From: Phenylobacterium sp. J426
GTDB taxonomy: Bacteria > Pseudomonadota > Alphaproteobacteria > Caulobacterales > Caulobacteraceae
Assembly (NCBI RefSeq): GCF_024699945.1
Contig: NZ_JAJOMY010000001.1
Coordinates: forward strand, 1,798,001-1,862,000
Reading direction: 5' to 3'
Length of the DNA stretch: 64,000 bases
Every line of letters begins with the position of its first letter. The stretch's first letter is position 1. Positions 26,524-33,741 of this stretch are shown here, piece after piece. The position numbers and the translations under genes are program-made. Under the pieces are notes generated by a model that did no database searches, was not told where the DNA came from, and was given only the letters and a program-made list of their open reading frames with translations.

Positions 26524-27512
26524 TCAAGCTGTCGCCTGGCGAAGCGGGATCACCTCGGCCGTAAAGCCGTACTCCAGCAGCAGGTCCGACGGGACAAGGC
26601 AGCCAGTGCGACCCGGACGCGGACCAAGTTCGTCCTCGGGCCACCACAGGTCGCGCTTGAAGCCATCCAGCGCTCGGCGCCAGCGGGCGCCTTCGTCGAA
26701 CGGAGCTGCCGGTGGTGACGTAGGCCGCGGTGGCGCGGCGTCGTCGCCGTAGTTGCCGTCCAGCACCTTGGCGAACGACGAGGCCTGAAGGAGGAAGTCG
26801 AGCGTCGCCTGGAAGGGGCGCTCGCCCGGTTTCCTCGGCGCCGACAGGCCTCGGAGGAACTTACTGCGGGCCACGCGCCCAAGCGCTTCGGTCCAGCCAT
26901 CGAGACCGCTCTCGGCCAGGCGCTTCCGCAGCTGGCGCCGGCGTGCATCGTTCAGGGTGCGGGCCAGAGGCAGCCCGAGTTTGGCAGCGGTTTCGTTCCA
27001 GAGATCGAAAGCTCGATCCACCTCGCCCCCCGTGGGGGGTAGGGGGGTTATATCTTTCTCCTTCTCTTCTGTGTCCGATTCACGCGTGACATCGGCCTCT
27101 GTCACGCGTGACAGACCCTCATTGTCACGCGTGACAGCAGGCGTTTTGCCCGTGACCCGCTCGCGATAACGCCGTTGGCGCTCAGCATCGGCTTTGCGCT
27201 TGGTGGAGGTCGTTTCCCAGCGCTCGAGCACGACCTCGCACAGCGTCGGATGGTACCAGCGCCCGTCGCTGCAGAGCGTCCAGGGCCCATGATCTCGGCC
27301 TTCACTGCCGCGAAAGAGGCGACGTCGCGGCCGAAGCCGGCAAGGTCGGCGAGCTCGACGTCATCGTCTTGCAGCGAGCCAGCCGGCACGGCGTCGAAGG
27401 CATGCGCCCAGAGGTCGACGTTGCGGGAGCGCGCCAGGTCGCTCGCAGTCCGCCACCAGCGCGATCTGAGGAGGCGATGGTGATGGAGCTTGAACCAGTC
27501 ATTGCCGGCCAT
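26524..27512 (-). pseudogene. Phage replication initiation protein, one frame break near 27285
   Basis: The N-terminal frame (from ATG 27512: MAGNDWFKLHHHRLLRSRWW...) and the C-terminal frame join at the GGG/CCC stretch 27283-27288, where adding one base gives a protein of about 329 residues. Length 989 is one short of a multiple of three. The first 90 residues resemble the winged-helix start of phage replication proteins, then comes a linker with VTR/SRVT repeats that encodes three palindromic iterons, and a C-terminal helical part (LNDARRRQLRKRLAESGLDG) like helicase-loader regions. It precedes dnaB upstream, so a role as origin binder and DnaB loader, as lambda O, is likely. Confidence 0.7.
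27047..27136. repeat. Iteron-type candidate phage replication origin
   Basis: Three palindromic copies of (TG)TCACGCGTGACA lie inside the replication gene at 27080-27091, 27100-27113 and 27123-27136. Their centres are 22 and 23 bp apart, about two helical turns. Directly beside them at 27047-27074 is the only AT/pyrimidine-rich stretch nearby (TTATATCTTTCTCCTTCTCT). Iterons inside the initiator gene plus an AT-rich flank is the lambda-type origin layout. A GTGAC half site follows at 27150. Confidence 0.65.
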
Positions 27513-27537
27513 GCTCACGTGAGCTGGCACGAGCGGG

Positions 27538-29001
27538 TCAGGCAGCGCGCGCATAGGAGCTTCCCTCTTGGGGCGGATCTTCGATGTGGTCGTATTCGGC
27601 GAAGTAGGTCTGGACCTCGCGACCGGCGGGCCCGCCGCGGACCTTGGGCATGAAGATGTCCATGCGCCGCCGGACCTCCTCGCACTTCATCTCCCACTCG
27701 CGGTACGCGGGATCGAGGCGGTCAGGCTCCTTGTCGCGGAGGTAGTAGACCTCCCGATAGACGAGCATGATCGCGTTGGCGTCGGCCTCGATCTTCCCGC
27801 TGTCGAGCAGGTCGCTCATCAGCGGGCGCTTGTCCTCGCGATGCTCGACCCCGCGGTTCAGCTGGGAGAGCAGGACGATGCAGATCCCGAGCTCGCGGGC
27901 GAGCTGCTTCAGCCCCTTGGTGATGTCGCCGATGACCGAGGCCTCGTTCCGACCGTGGGCCGGCGGCTTCTCCATCAGCTGGAGGTAGTCGACGAACACG
28001 GCCCCGAGATTGAACCTGCGTTTGAGCGAGTGGAGCCGCCGCCGGATGTGCTCCAGCGACAGGACCGGGGCGTCCTCGATGTGGAAGTTTGCCGGGATCT
28101 TCTCCTCGAGGCTGTCCAGCAGAGCCATGTCGTGCGCGTGGAGATCGCCGAGCATGTCGAAGAAGGGCACGGCCTGGGTTGGCGCGTGCATGAAGGACAG
28201 CTCCGACAGGCTTCGCTGGCTGAGCTCCTCCCGATCCATCTCAAGCGCGAAGTAGATGAAGTGGCGGTCTGGATTGCGCCGCGCGGCTGACATGGCCGTC
28301 GAGCGCGCAAGCGCCGTCTTCCCCTGCGCTGGCCTTCCAGCCAGGACGATGAGCCAGCCAGGCTGGAGGCCGCGGCAGCGGTAGTCGAAGCAGCGCAGCC
28401 CGGTCATCAGCCCGCGAGGCTTGCCGTTGGCCTGCTCATTGCGCATGCGGGCGAGGGTTGTTCGCGCCGCGGCTCGCGCGTCCACGAAGGCGCCGTCATC
28501 TGGCGCGTTCTGCTGCAGGACACCGGCGACAGAGCGCTCGACGTCGGTCAGGACGGTGTGAGCCGGGCGGTCCAGCTCCGACAGTGTCGCCTCACGCGCC
28601 TTGTCGGTCAGCTGCATGATGCGACGCCGCAGCGCGCGGTCCTGGAGCACCTCAACGTGAGAGGGTGCGGCCCAGATGGACGCCGCGCCTGCAAGCGCCT
28701 GGAGGAAGCCGAGCCCGCCTGCAGCCTTCAGGTCAGCGTCGCCCCGCAGGTCGGCGAAGACGAGGCCCGGGTCGATTGCGCGCCCTGCGCCCCGGTGGTT
28801 CTGGATGGCTGTCCAGACGCGGCGGTTCAAGTCGTCGGTGAAGTGGGCCTCCGGAACGGCAGCGACCAACTCGGCCACACCCTCGTCGCCCGATAGCGCG
28901 GCGCCGATCAGGAAGCGCTCGCTCTCCGGTGCGCTCAGGACCGCATCGCCGGCCACGGCGTCAGCGGTCTCCCGGTAGGCCTGGGCATAGTCGCGGGTCA
29001 T
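27538..29001 (-). CDS. dnaB: Replicative DNA helicase DnaB
   Basis: This 487-residue RecA-fold helicase unwinds the fork for phage replication. The N-terminal domain covers about residues 20-150 (SERFLIGAALSGDEGVAELV), followed by the linker and the ATPase core with Walker A GRPAQGKTALARS, Walker B GAVFVDYLQLM and the LLSQLNRGVEHREDKRPLMS region with the sensor residues. The length is normal. Its start overlaps the primase stop (ATGA, 28998-29001). It is a phage copy in the replication operon and not the chromosomal gene. Confidence 0.92.
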   Translation of the reverse strand: MTRDYAQAYRETADAVAGDAVLSAPESERFLIGAALSGDEGVAELVAAVPEAHFTDDLNRRVWTAIQNHRGAGRAIDPGLVFADLRGDADLKAAGGLGFLQALAGAASIWAAPSHVEVLQDRALRRRIMQLTDKAREATLSELDRPAHTVLTDVERSVAGVLQQNAPDDGAFVDARAAARTTLARMRNEQANGKPRGLMTGLRCFDYRCRGLQPGWLIVLAGRPAQGKTALARSTAMSAARRNPDRHFIYFALEMDREELSQRSLSELSFMHAPTQAVPFFDMLGDLHAHDMALLDSLEEKIPANFHIEDAPVLSLEHIRRRLHSLKRRFNLGAVFVDYLQLMEKPPAHGRNEASVIGDITKGLKQLARELGICIVLLSQLNRGVEHREDKRPLMSDLLDSGKIEADANAIMLVYREVYYLRDKEPDRLDPAYREWEMKCEEVRRRMDIFMPKVRGGPAGREVQTYFAEYDHIEDPPQEGSSYARAA

Positions 29002-29894
29002 GCGCGGACCTCGCGTGGGTTCGCCATGCCGCGCCGCAGCCCGCTCTGGATCGTCTTGCGGACGCCCTCCCAGCCGCCGTCGTCAGTGTGCAGGCCGCAG
29101 TCCTGAGCCGCCTGCTCCAGCGCCCCTATGGCGGCGTCCTCAGGCAGCAGATTCGCACCGACGAGCTCGCCGAGGTTGGCGGCGGCCTGGAACAGCCGAA
29201 GGTTCCGGCCGCCGGGCTTGTGCTCTGCAACGGCGCGGCACTCGGCGTTGATCGCTGTCTCGACGTAACGGCGCTGCCGTGCGCCGGCGTCCAGCCGGAT
29301 CGGCGCGGCCGCGCGAGGAGGCGGCGGCGGCGGGATGAAGACGGTGCAGAGCCAGGCCGGCGGGTCCGCCAGGGGAGCGTCTGTCGGCTTCACGATCCAG
29401 GTGTATGCGCCCGTCGGCTTGCGGCTGGGTGGAACGGCCGCGGAGCCGTGCGTCGTTCGGATGTCCAGGCCGGCACAGACCTCCTTGGTCCCGTCCGGCC
29501 GATAAAGCTTCAGCGGCGCCCAGTTGCGGAGCGCCCGGGCCTTGTCGCTGAAGCGAAACCAGCGGTGCTCGCCGCCGGATGGTGTGCGGCTGCGCCATGT
29601 CGGCGGCAGCTCCCCGAACTCGGCTTCCAGCCGGGCGAGAGTGGCGTAGCCGTCGCCGCCCTCCTTGCAGTCGATGTCCAGGACGAAGACGCCGGAGGCC
29701 TCGCCTGTAGCGACGGCGATGTTCGCCGTGGGATGGGCCCGGGTCCAGCGACGCTGAACCTCCAGGATGTCCTTCGACGCGTCCTTGCAGCCATGTTCGA
29801 ACCAGCCCTCGCGCTTGATGGGCGCGCGGCAGTCAGCGGCGACGCCAAACACGGCGAGACCCAAACGCGCATATGCTGTAGCTGGCTTCAGCAC
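28998..29894 (-). CDS. Bifunctional DNA primase/polymerase (prim-pol)
   Basis: The 298-residue protein has the archaeo-eukaryotic primase fold seen in phage and plasmid prim-pol enzymes: YARLGLAVFGVAADCRAPIK at the start, the catalytic acidic pair in GVFVLDIDCKEGGDG, and SGGEHRWFRF with the conserved His. The C-terminal third (GGRNLRLFQAAANLGELVGA) resembles the primase C-terminal helical domain. It would make primers for the adjacent DnaB. Start is GTG at 29894. Confidence 0.87.
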   Translation of the reverse strand: MLKPATAYARLGLAVFGVAADCRAPIKREGWFEHGCKDASKDILEVQRRWTRAHPTANIAVATGEASGVFVLDIDCKEGGDGYATLARLEAEFGELPPTWRSRTPSGGEHRWFRFSDKARALRNWAPLKLYRPDGTKEVCAGLDIRTTHGSAAVPPSRKPTGAYTWIVKPTDAPLADPPAWLCTVFIPPPPPPRAAAPIRLDAGARQRRYVETAINAECRAVAEHKPGGRNLRLFQAAANLGELVGANLLPEDAAIGALEQAAQDCGLHTDDGGWEGVRKTIQSGLRRGMANPREVRA

Positions 29895-29900
29895 GGCCCG

Positions 29901-30373
29901 TCAGGCCGCGCCGCGGAGTGTGGAGACGTTCGCGGGGGGCGCCGAGCTTGTTGCGGAGATCGCTGAGCGCCTCGATAGCCTCCCCGATCTCGCGGTCGGC
30001 AACGATGCGCGCGGCGGCGTCGGTGGCCGGCACGGCCTGGACGGCGGCGGCGATGGCCTCGCCCGTCTCGCGCGCCGCAGCAGCGGCCGCCTTCGCCAGG
30101 GTGACCGTGTCCGCGGGGGGCCTGGACGGAGCGATCCAGGAGGAGCTGGTAGACCGACATCAGCGGAGGCTCGCCGCCGCCCTCGGAGAGGTAGAGCGCG
30201 TCCAGCGCCAGCGCCTCGCCAATAGTGGGCAGTCGGTCCATGTCCGGGTCGGACCAGTTGCGGACGGCGCGCTCGGACTTGCCCACAGCGTCCGCCATGG
30301 CGCCCCAGCCAACGCGGCCGGCGATACGGGTGACGGAGTCGGGGAAGGAGGCCGGCGGGCGGACCTTGGTCAT
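29901..30373 (-). pseudogene. CII-like phage regulatory protein, two frame breaks
   Basis: From ATG 30373 the frame reads MTKVRPPASFPDSVTRIAGR with an HTH-like region (WGAMADAVGKSERAVRNWSD), as in short phage regulators with a CII-like role. At G6 runs 30115-30120 and 29934-29939 the frame is lost. Removing one base from each run gives a coherent protein of about 156 residues ending NKLGAPANVSTLRGAA with a TGA six bases before the primase start. The length 473 is two more than a multiple of three. Identical run lengths at both sites suggest a sequencing error. It is the first replication-side gene after the Cro-like gene in the leftward unit. Confidence 0.7.
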
Positions 30374-30474
30374 GGGGTCACCGTGCAAAAGGGGAGGACC
30401 GATCGAACGCGACATTGCGGAGCTGAGCCGTCAGGTTTGCGGTGCCGCAGCGGGGCGGCGCAGACAGGGAGAGC

Positions 30475-30690
30475 GTGACCGTGTCGGAGGCGAGCGAGGC
30501 GGCCCGGAACTACGATGTCGGCATCCGATACTTGTCGGCGGCCCGCCGGATCACGGCGGCCACCCGGAGGCTCGACGACGAAGACGCCCGGGCAGCGCGC
30601 AAGCTTTCCGACCGCTTCACCGACAAAGGCCTCGCACTGCTCACGAGCGTGATGAGGCCTGCCAGAGCGCGCCCGGCGCAGGAGGGCTGA
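30475..30690 (+). CDS. Hypothetical 71-residue protein, plus strand
   Basis: The GTG at 30475 follows AGGGAG. The product (MTVSEASEAARNYDVGIRYL...) is helical with RRITAATRRLDDEDARAARK. Its third codon positions are GC-rich, as in neighbouring genes, while minus-strand frames here look like shadows. It runs against the leftward operon, between the Cro-like and CII-like genes, with the next small gene four bases on. Function unknown. Confidence 0.5.
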   Translation: MTVSEASEAARNYDVGIRYLSAARRITAATRRLDDEDARAARKLSDRFTDKGLALLTSVMRPARARPAQEG

Positions 30691-30693
30691 GGC

Positions 30694-30882
30694 GTGGAGG
30701 AGTGGCCGGAGATCGAAGAGGCGATCCAAGAGGGAGCGAAGGCGGGCGTTTTCCGACGTGCTGCGCGGTTGAACCTCGAAACTTCGGCTGTCTGGGAGCA
30801 ATGCGCCGAGCTGCATAGTAACGCAGCTTCTGCGCTGCTTGCCTCGGGCCTGGGGGGCGTGGCGACGTCGTCCGCCGGTTGA
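30694..30882 (+). CDS. Hypothetical 62-residue protein, plus strand
   Basis: GTG start at 30694, four bases after the stop of the preceding small gene, so the two form a mini-operon. The product (MEEWPEIEEAIQEGAKAGVF...) is acidic and helical, without recognised domain. It converges on the Cro-like gene. If transcribed, the two genes would also make antisense RNA to the early leftward transcript. Confidence 0.42.
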   Translation: MEEWPEIEEAIQEGAKAGVFRRAARLNLETSAVWEQCAELHSNAASALLASGLGGVATSSAG

Positions 30883-30915
30883 CTTGAGCGTGCGACGTGA
30901 GGTGCGACGCCAAGG

Positions 30916-31143
30916 TTAGGCCGCCGCTTTCGACGCGCTTCGCTCAGCGATGCTGACAAGCTCATCTGCTGTGATCCACTGGATCCCTCGGCGCGCGGCG
31001 GCGCGGACCACAGAGGCGAACCAGCCCGGCGGAATAGACCGGCGCTGCCACCAGGACATCGCGGTCCGCTCTTTGACCCCGATCTCGGCGGCGAACATCG
31101 CCACCGAGCCCCACGCTGAGATCACGTCTCGGAATGTACGCAT
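30916..31143 (-). CDS. Cro-like helix-turn-helix protein
   Basis: From ATG 31143 the 75-residue protein (MRTFRDVISAWGSVAMFAAE...) has an HTH of the Cro/YdaS type (MFAAEIGVKERTAMSWWQRR) and IPPGWFASVVRAAARR. It is divergent from the repressor and first in the leftward lytic unit, the expected place for Cro. The longer frame from 31200 would extend across the operators, so the shorter start is chosen. The promoter leaves only five bases before the ATG, so the mRNA may be leaderless. Confidence 0.75.
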   Translation of the reverse strand: MRTFRDVISAWGSVAMFAAEIGVKERTAMSWWQRRSIPPGWFASVVRAAARRGIQWITADELVSIAERSASKAAA

Positions 31144-31148
31144 GCCAT

Positions 31149-31191
31149 TAGTTACGCGAAATGCGTAAGAAGTGTCAACGCAAGACGTGTA
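31149..31191 (-). promoter_or_regulatory. Cro-like gene promoter with operators O1 and O1b
   Basis: On the minus strand a TTGACA -35 (31178-31173) and a weak TAACTA -10 (31154-31149) are 18 bp apart. Between them lies the perfect palindrome TTACGC-GAAAT-GCGTAA (31152-31168). A second weaker copy AACGC-AAGAC-GTGTA is at 31177-31191. The same motif recurs downstream of the repressor, so this is a shared repressor/Cro operator set. The start codon is five bases from the -10. Confidence 0.6.
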
Positions 31192-31210
31192 TGAAGGCAT
31201 CGGAGGGGAA

Positions 31211-31855
31211 ATGAAGCCACACCAACGTCTCCAGCAGGCCCGCGCGCACGCCGGGTACCAGAGCGGAACAAGCGCCGCCGAATCCCTCGGCTGGAGCGTC
31301 AGTACCTACTTGGGCCATGAAAACGGGTCACGAGGCATGAGGCCTGAGGTGGCCAAACGATACGCGCACGCGTTCGGTGTGTCCTGGACGTGGCTCCTCG
31401 GCGGCGAAGAGTTTGATGAGGTTACAAATCTTCTTACTGGCATCCCTGTAGTTGGCATACTTGATCCCGAAGCTTTTCGGGTCGAAGGCGCAAAGCTTCC
31501 GGGCTACCCTGACGAAATCTACGCGCAGTTCGTGGGATACAACACCGCGGATTTGCGCGCCTTCTCTGTCTACGGGTCGTCTGATCTTCACTTCGTTATT
31601 GTCGCTGCGTTCGGTGACTGGACGCCTAGGGAGGGGGATGAGTATGTCATTCGACGCGTGGAGGCTGGTCGCTTTGAGTTCGCCGCCTGGCGGTTCGAAC
31701 GCATCAACGGGCAGACCAAGATCGTCCCTGCTTATGCTCCGCATGTCTCGATCACTCCTCACGACGTCGATCTGCTCGATGGCGAAGGGACCTCGATTGA
31801 GGGTGTTGTGGTCGGGGAGCTCAAGGTGAAGCGTCGCGCACAAAGTCATCGCTAG
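31211..31855 (+). CDS. CI-type phage repressor (HTH plus S24-like domain)
   Basis: The ATG at 31211 follows GGAGGGG and gives 214 residues. Residues 1-65 form an HTH domain (QARAHAGYQSGTSAAESLGW, then YAHAFGVSWTWLLGGEE). The C-terminal part (about 80-210) resembles the S24/LexA dimerisation domain (EGDEYVIRRVEAGRFEFAAW) but the usual GDSMEP-type serine motif is replaced by YGSSDLHFV, so self-cleavage is uncertain. It should hold lysogeny by binding the palindromic operators on both its sides. Confidence 0.83.
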   Translation: MKPHQRLQQARAHAGYQSGTSAAESLGWSVSTYLGHENGSRGMRPEVAKRYAHAFGVSWTWLLGGEEFDEVTNLLTGIPVVGILDPEAFRVEGAKLPGYPDEIYAQFVGYNTADLRAFSVYGSSDLHFVIVAAFGDWTPREGDEYVIRRVEAGRFEFAAWRFERINGQTKIVPAYAPHVSITPHDVDLLDGEGTSIEGVVVGELKVKRRAQSHR

Positions 31856-31861
31856 CGAATC

Positions 31862-31903
31862 TACGCGTTTCGCGTTGACGTTGCCTACGCACTATGCGTA
31901 CAT
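31862..31903 (+). promoter_or_regulatory. Rightward early promoter with operators O2 and O3
   Basis: Two copies of the operator lie between the repressor and the next plus gene: TACGC-GTTTC-GCGTT (31862-31876) and TACGC-ACTAT-GCGTA (31886-31900). O2 overlaps a -35 TTGACG (31875-31880) and O3 fills the spacer before a weak -10 near 31898-31903, the same geometry as O1 in the leftward promoter. Repressor bound here would silence the operon that ends in excisionase and integrase. Confidence 0.6.
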
Positions 31904-31924
31904 CCTCCGTACTTATCACGGAGG
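31904..31924 (+). promoter_or_regulatory. Inverted repeat masking the ribosome site
   Basis: CCTCCGT (31904-31910) and ACGGAGG (31918-31924) form a 7-bp stem with a 7-nt loop just before the ATG at 31930. The 3' arm contains the GGAGG ribosome site, so the hairpin would lower translation of the following gene. An RNA role is inferred from the pairing alone. Confidence 0.45.
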
Positions 31925-31929
31925 ACGCA

Positions 31930-33228
31930 ATGAAGCTTGCCAATTCCCCCCACTACTCGATCGCCGACCAACCCGAAGGCGCGGCTGCGGCTGAGCGGAC
32001 CGACGCCAGCCCGCAGACCGGGGCCTACGCCGCGGCGCAAGCGGCACTCGCCGCAGCACGAACTGAGGATGCCAAGCGCCGGGAGCGTTACGACGCAGTC
32101 GGCGCCGCCCTCGATGCGGCTGCCCCACTGCCTGCCATCCTGCAGGAGCGTGAAGGCAAGACGCGCTTCACCTCCACGCTGATGATCGAGATGTCCGATC
32201 ACCCGTTCGAGCGGAAGGTGGAGATGGTGGCCGCCCTGAATGATTGGCTGCCGAAGCGCGAAGCGGCCAAGGCCGAGCTCGACTACGGGCGCATCAGCGA
32301 CGACTACCTGTCGTTCGACGTTGCGGCGGTAGAAGACGCGGTGATCGAGTCGGCGCCAGAAACGCCGACCGAGCTGGCGCACAAGCTAGGGCTCGCCGCT
32401 TCGATCATTCTGGAGGTTGATCCCGAGCAGCTGGAAACGCCGGAGGGGCTCTCGGCCATCCTGTCTCGCCGGGACCGAGCCGACACGGCCGTAGTGCGGG
32501 TCTACCAAGATGCGCTGCGGCTGGCGGGCGCCCGCCCGGATTTGGTCGCGGCGCAGCCGTTCGACGTCGAGGCTTGGATCGACACGTTCGAAGCTCACCC
32601 GGGCCACCTCGTCACTGAGAGCGGCCGCGTCGAGTACCAGGAGCCCCTCGCTTGGGGCGCTCCCGATGAGGCCGAACTCCTGATCTCCGACCCGGAGGCG
32701 ATCGAGCGCTACAACGCCTGGGTCCGCAGCCACTACAGCGACGAGGATTGGGAGGCGTCAGAGCGGGCCGGCACCACTGGATGGGCCGGCAAGCCGTTCA
32801 TTCCGGCTCAGGTCGAAGCCATCCACGCCGCCTATCCTGAAGGGCCGGAGCGCGAACGTCTCCTGGCCTTGTGGGAACTGCGCCACGAGCGGCTGACGGG
32901 TGAGCCGCTCGGCGCCCACCTCTGGCGAGACCTCGCCGACTGGCAGAAGGAAGCGGTCCGCGCCTACTGCCGCGATAATCCCCTTTCGTTCCCGGCGAGC
33001 TGGCGCTGGGACGCCAGTGAGTGGCTCGAGGCCTTCGAAGAGGCCGGCGGTGTGATTGTGAAGCAGCCGGGCGGCGGCTTCATGGCCGGCGCCGATGTCC
33101 CAGGCTCATTCGAGACCCGCCGCCTGATGCGTCACCTCGACAAGCGCCTGCGGGCAGCCGTGGCAGATCTCCTCAAGAGCCGGGAGCACTGCCGCACCGC
33201 TGAGAGGCCGCTCGCCGCAGCCGAATAG
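31930..33228 (+). CDS. Hypothetical early phage protein, 432 residues
   Basis: The ATG at 31930 follows GGAGG, while an earlier in-frame ATG (31894) lies inside operator O3 and is not likely used. The protein is helical and acidic, with an Ala-rich start (AYAAAQAALAAARTEDAKRR), a middle part with SDHPFERKVEMVAALNDWLP and a Trp-rich end (ADWQKEAVRAYCRDNPLSFP, RWDASEWLEAFEEAGG). No domain is recognised. It is the first gene of the rightward operon under operators O2/O3, so it is repressed in lysogeny. Confidence 0.65.
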   Translation: MKLANSPHYSIADQPEGAAAAERTDASPQTGAYAAAQAALAAARTEDAKRRERYDAVGAALDAAAPLPAILQEREGKTRFTSTLMIEMSDHPFERKVEMVAALNDWLPKREAAKAELDYGRISDDYLSFDVAAVEDAVIESAPETPTELAHKLGLAASIILEVDPEQLETPEGLSAILSRRDRADTAVVRVYQDALRLAGARPDLVAAQPFDVEAWIDTFEAHPGHLVTESGRVEYQEPLAWGAPDEAELLISDPEAIERYNAWVRSHYSDEDWEASERAGTTGWAGKPFIPAQVEAIHAAYPEGPERERLLALWELRHERLTGEPLGAHLWRDLADWQKEAVRAYCRDNPLSFPASWRWDASEWLEAFEEAGGVIVKQPGGGFMAGADVPGSFETRRLMRHLDKRLRAAVADLLKSREHCRTAERPLAAAE

Positions 33229-33337
33229 GTTCGGTGCTGGCCTGGCCACCACCAGGCTGGTGCTTCAGCCCGTGCCGCCGCCCCTCGACGGGTCCGATAA
33301 AACGGGGCGGCAACCCTTCTCATTCCGGAGCAGCCAC

Positions 33338-33523
33338 ATGGCCGCCGACGATCCGATCGATCAGCTTCAGGAAAAGGCCTTCCTCGCCGGCCGCTATCAT
33401 CAGGCCATCCAGGACGACCCGCGGTTGGCCGGCGGTCTCGGCCGCCTCCGCGACAAGCTCGCCGGTGAGGTGAACCAGATCGCCCGCCAGCTTCGAGCGA
33501 AGAGCCTGCAGGGCCGCGGCTGA
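33338..33523 (+). CDS. Small helical early protein, paralogue of next gene
   Basis: The ATG at 33338 gives 61 residues (MAADDPIDQLQEKAFLAGRY...), with FLAGRYHQAIQDDPRLAGGL, which parallels CLAGAYSAAIRAEPKTAAGF in the next gene. The stop overlaps the following ATG (TGATG type). Longer upstream starts exist but lack a ribosome site. Unknown function, helical throughout. Confidence 0.6.
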   Translation: MAADDPIDQLQEKAFLAGRYHQAIQDDPRLAGGLGRLRDKLAGEVNQIARQLRAKSLQGRG

Positions 33524-33741
33524 TGAGTCGTGCACCCGAGACCACGGCCGACGAGCTGATCCGCGAGATGCTCTTCGAGGCCTGTCTAGCCGGCGCCTAT
33601 AGCGCCGCCATCCGCGCGGAGCCGAAGACCGCCGCCGGCTTCGGCGTGCTGAGGGCGAAGCATTCCAGGAAGGCTGCCGAGCTCGCCGCCCGGCTGGCGG
33701 CAGAGCACCCCGACAGGAGCGACCCGTGGGCGAAGCGCTGA
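33523..33741 (+). CDS. Small helical early protein, second paralogue
   Basis: This 72-residue protein (MSRAPETTADELIREMLFEA...) shares spacing and residues with the preceding 61-residue gene over about 35 positions, so the pair looks like a tandem duplication. It overlaps the next gene by 16 bases. The function is not known. A small regulator or inhibitor would be in line with operon position. Confidence 0.6.
   Translation: MSRAPETTADELIREMLFEACLAGAYSAAIRAEPKTAAGFGVLRAKHSRKAAELAARLAAEHPDRSDPWAKR

Noticed and set aside
26072..26647. A 191-codon minus frame opposite the acidic gene
   Set aside because: Shadow-like composition, poor start context, and the plus-strand frame has a ribosome site and coherent sequence.
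27000..27140. CRISPR array from the repeated palindromes
   Set aside because: Only three 12-14 bp copies with 8-9 bp spacing within a coding sequence. This fits iterons, not CRISPR repeats.
30510..30965. A 151-codon minus frame between Cro-like and CII-like genes
   Set aside because: It is Ser/Arg/Ala-rich like an antisense shadow and overlaps the Cro-like gene on the same strand in another frame.
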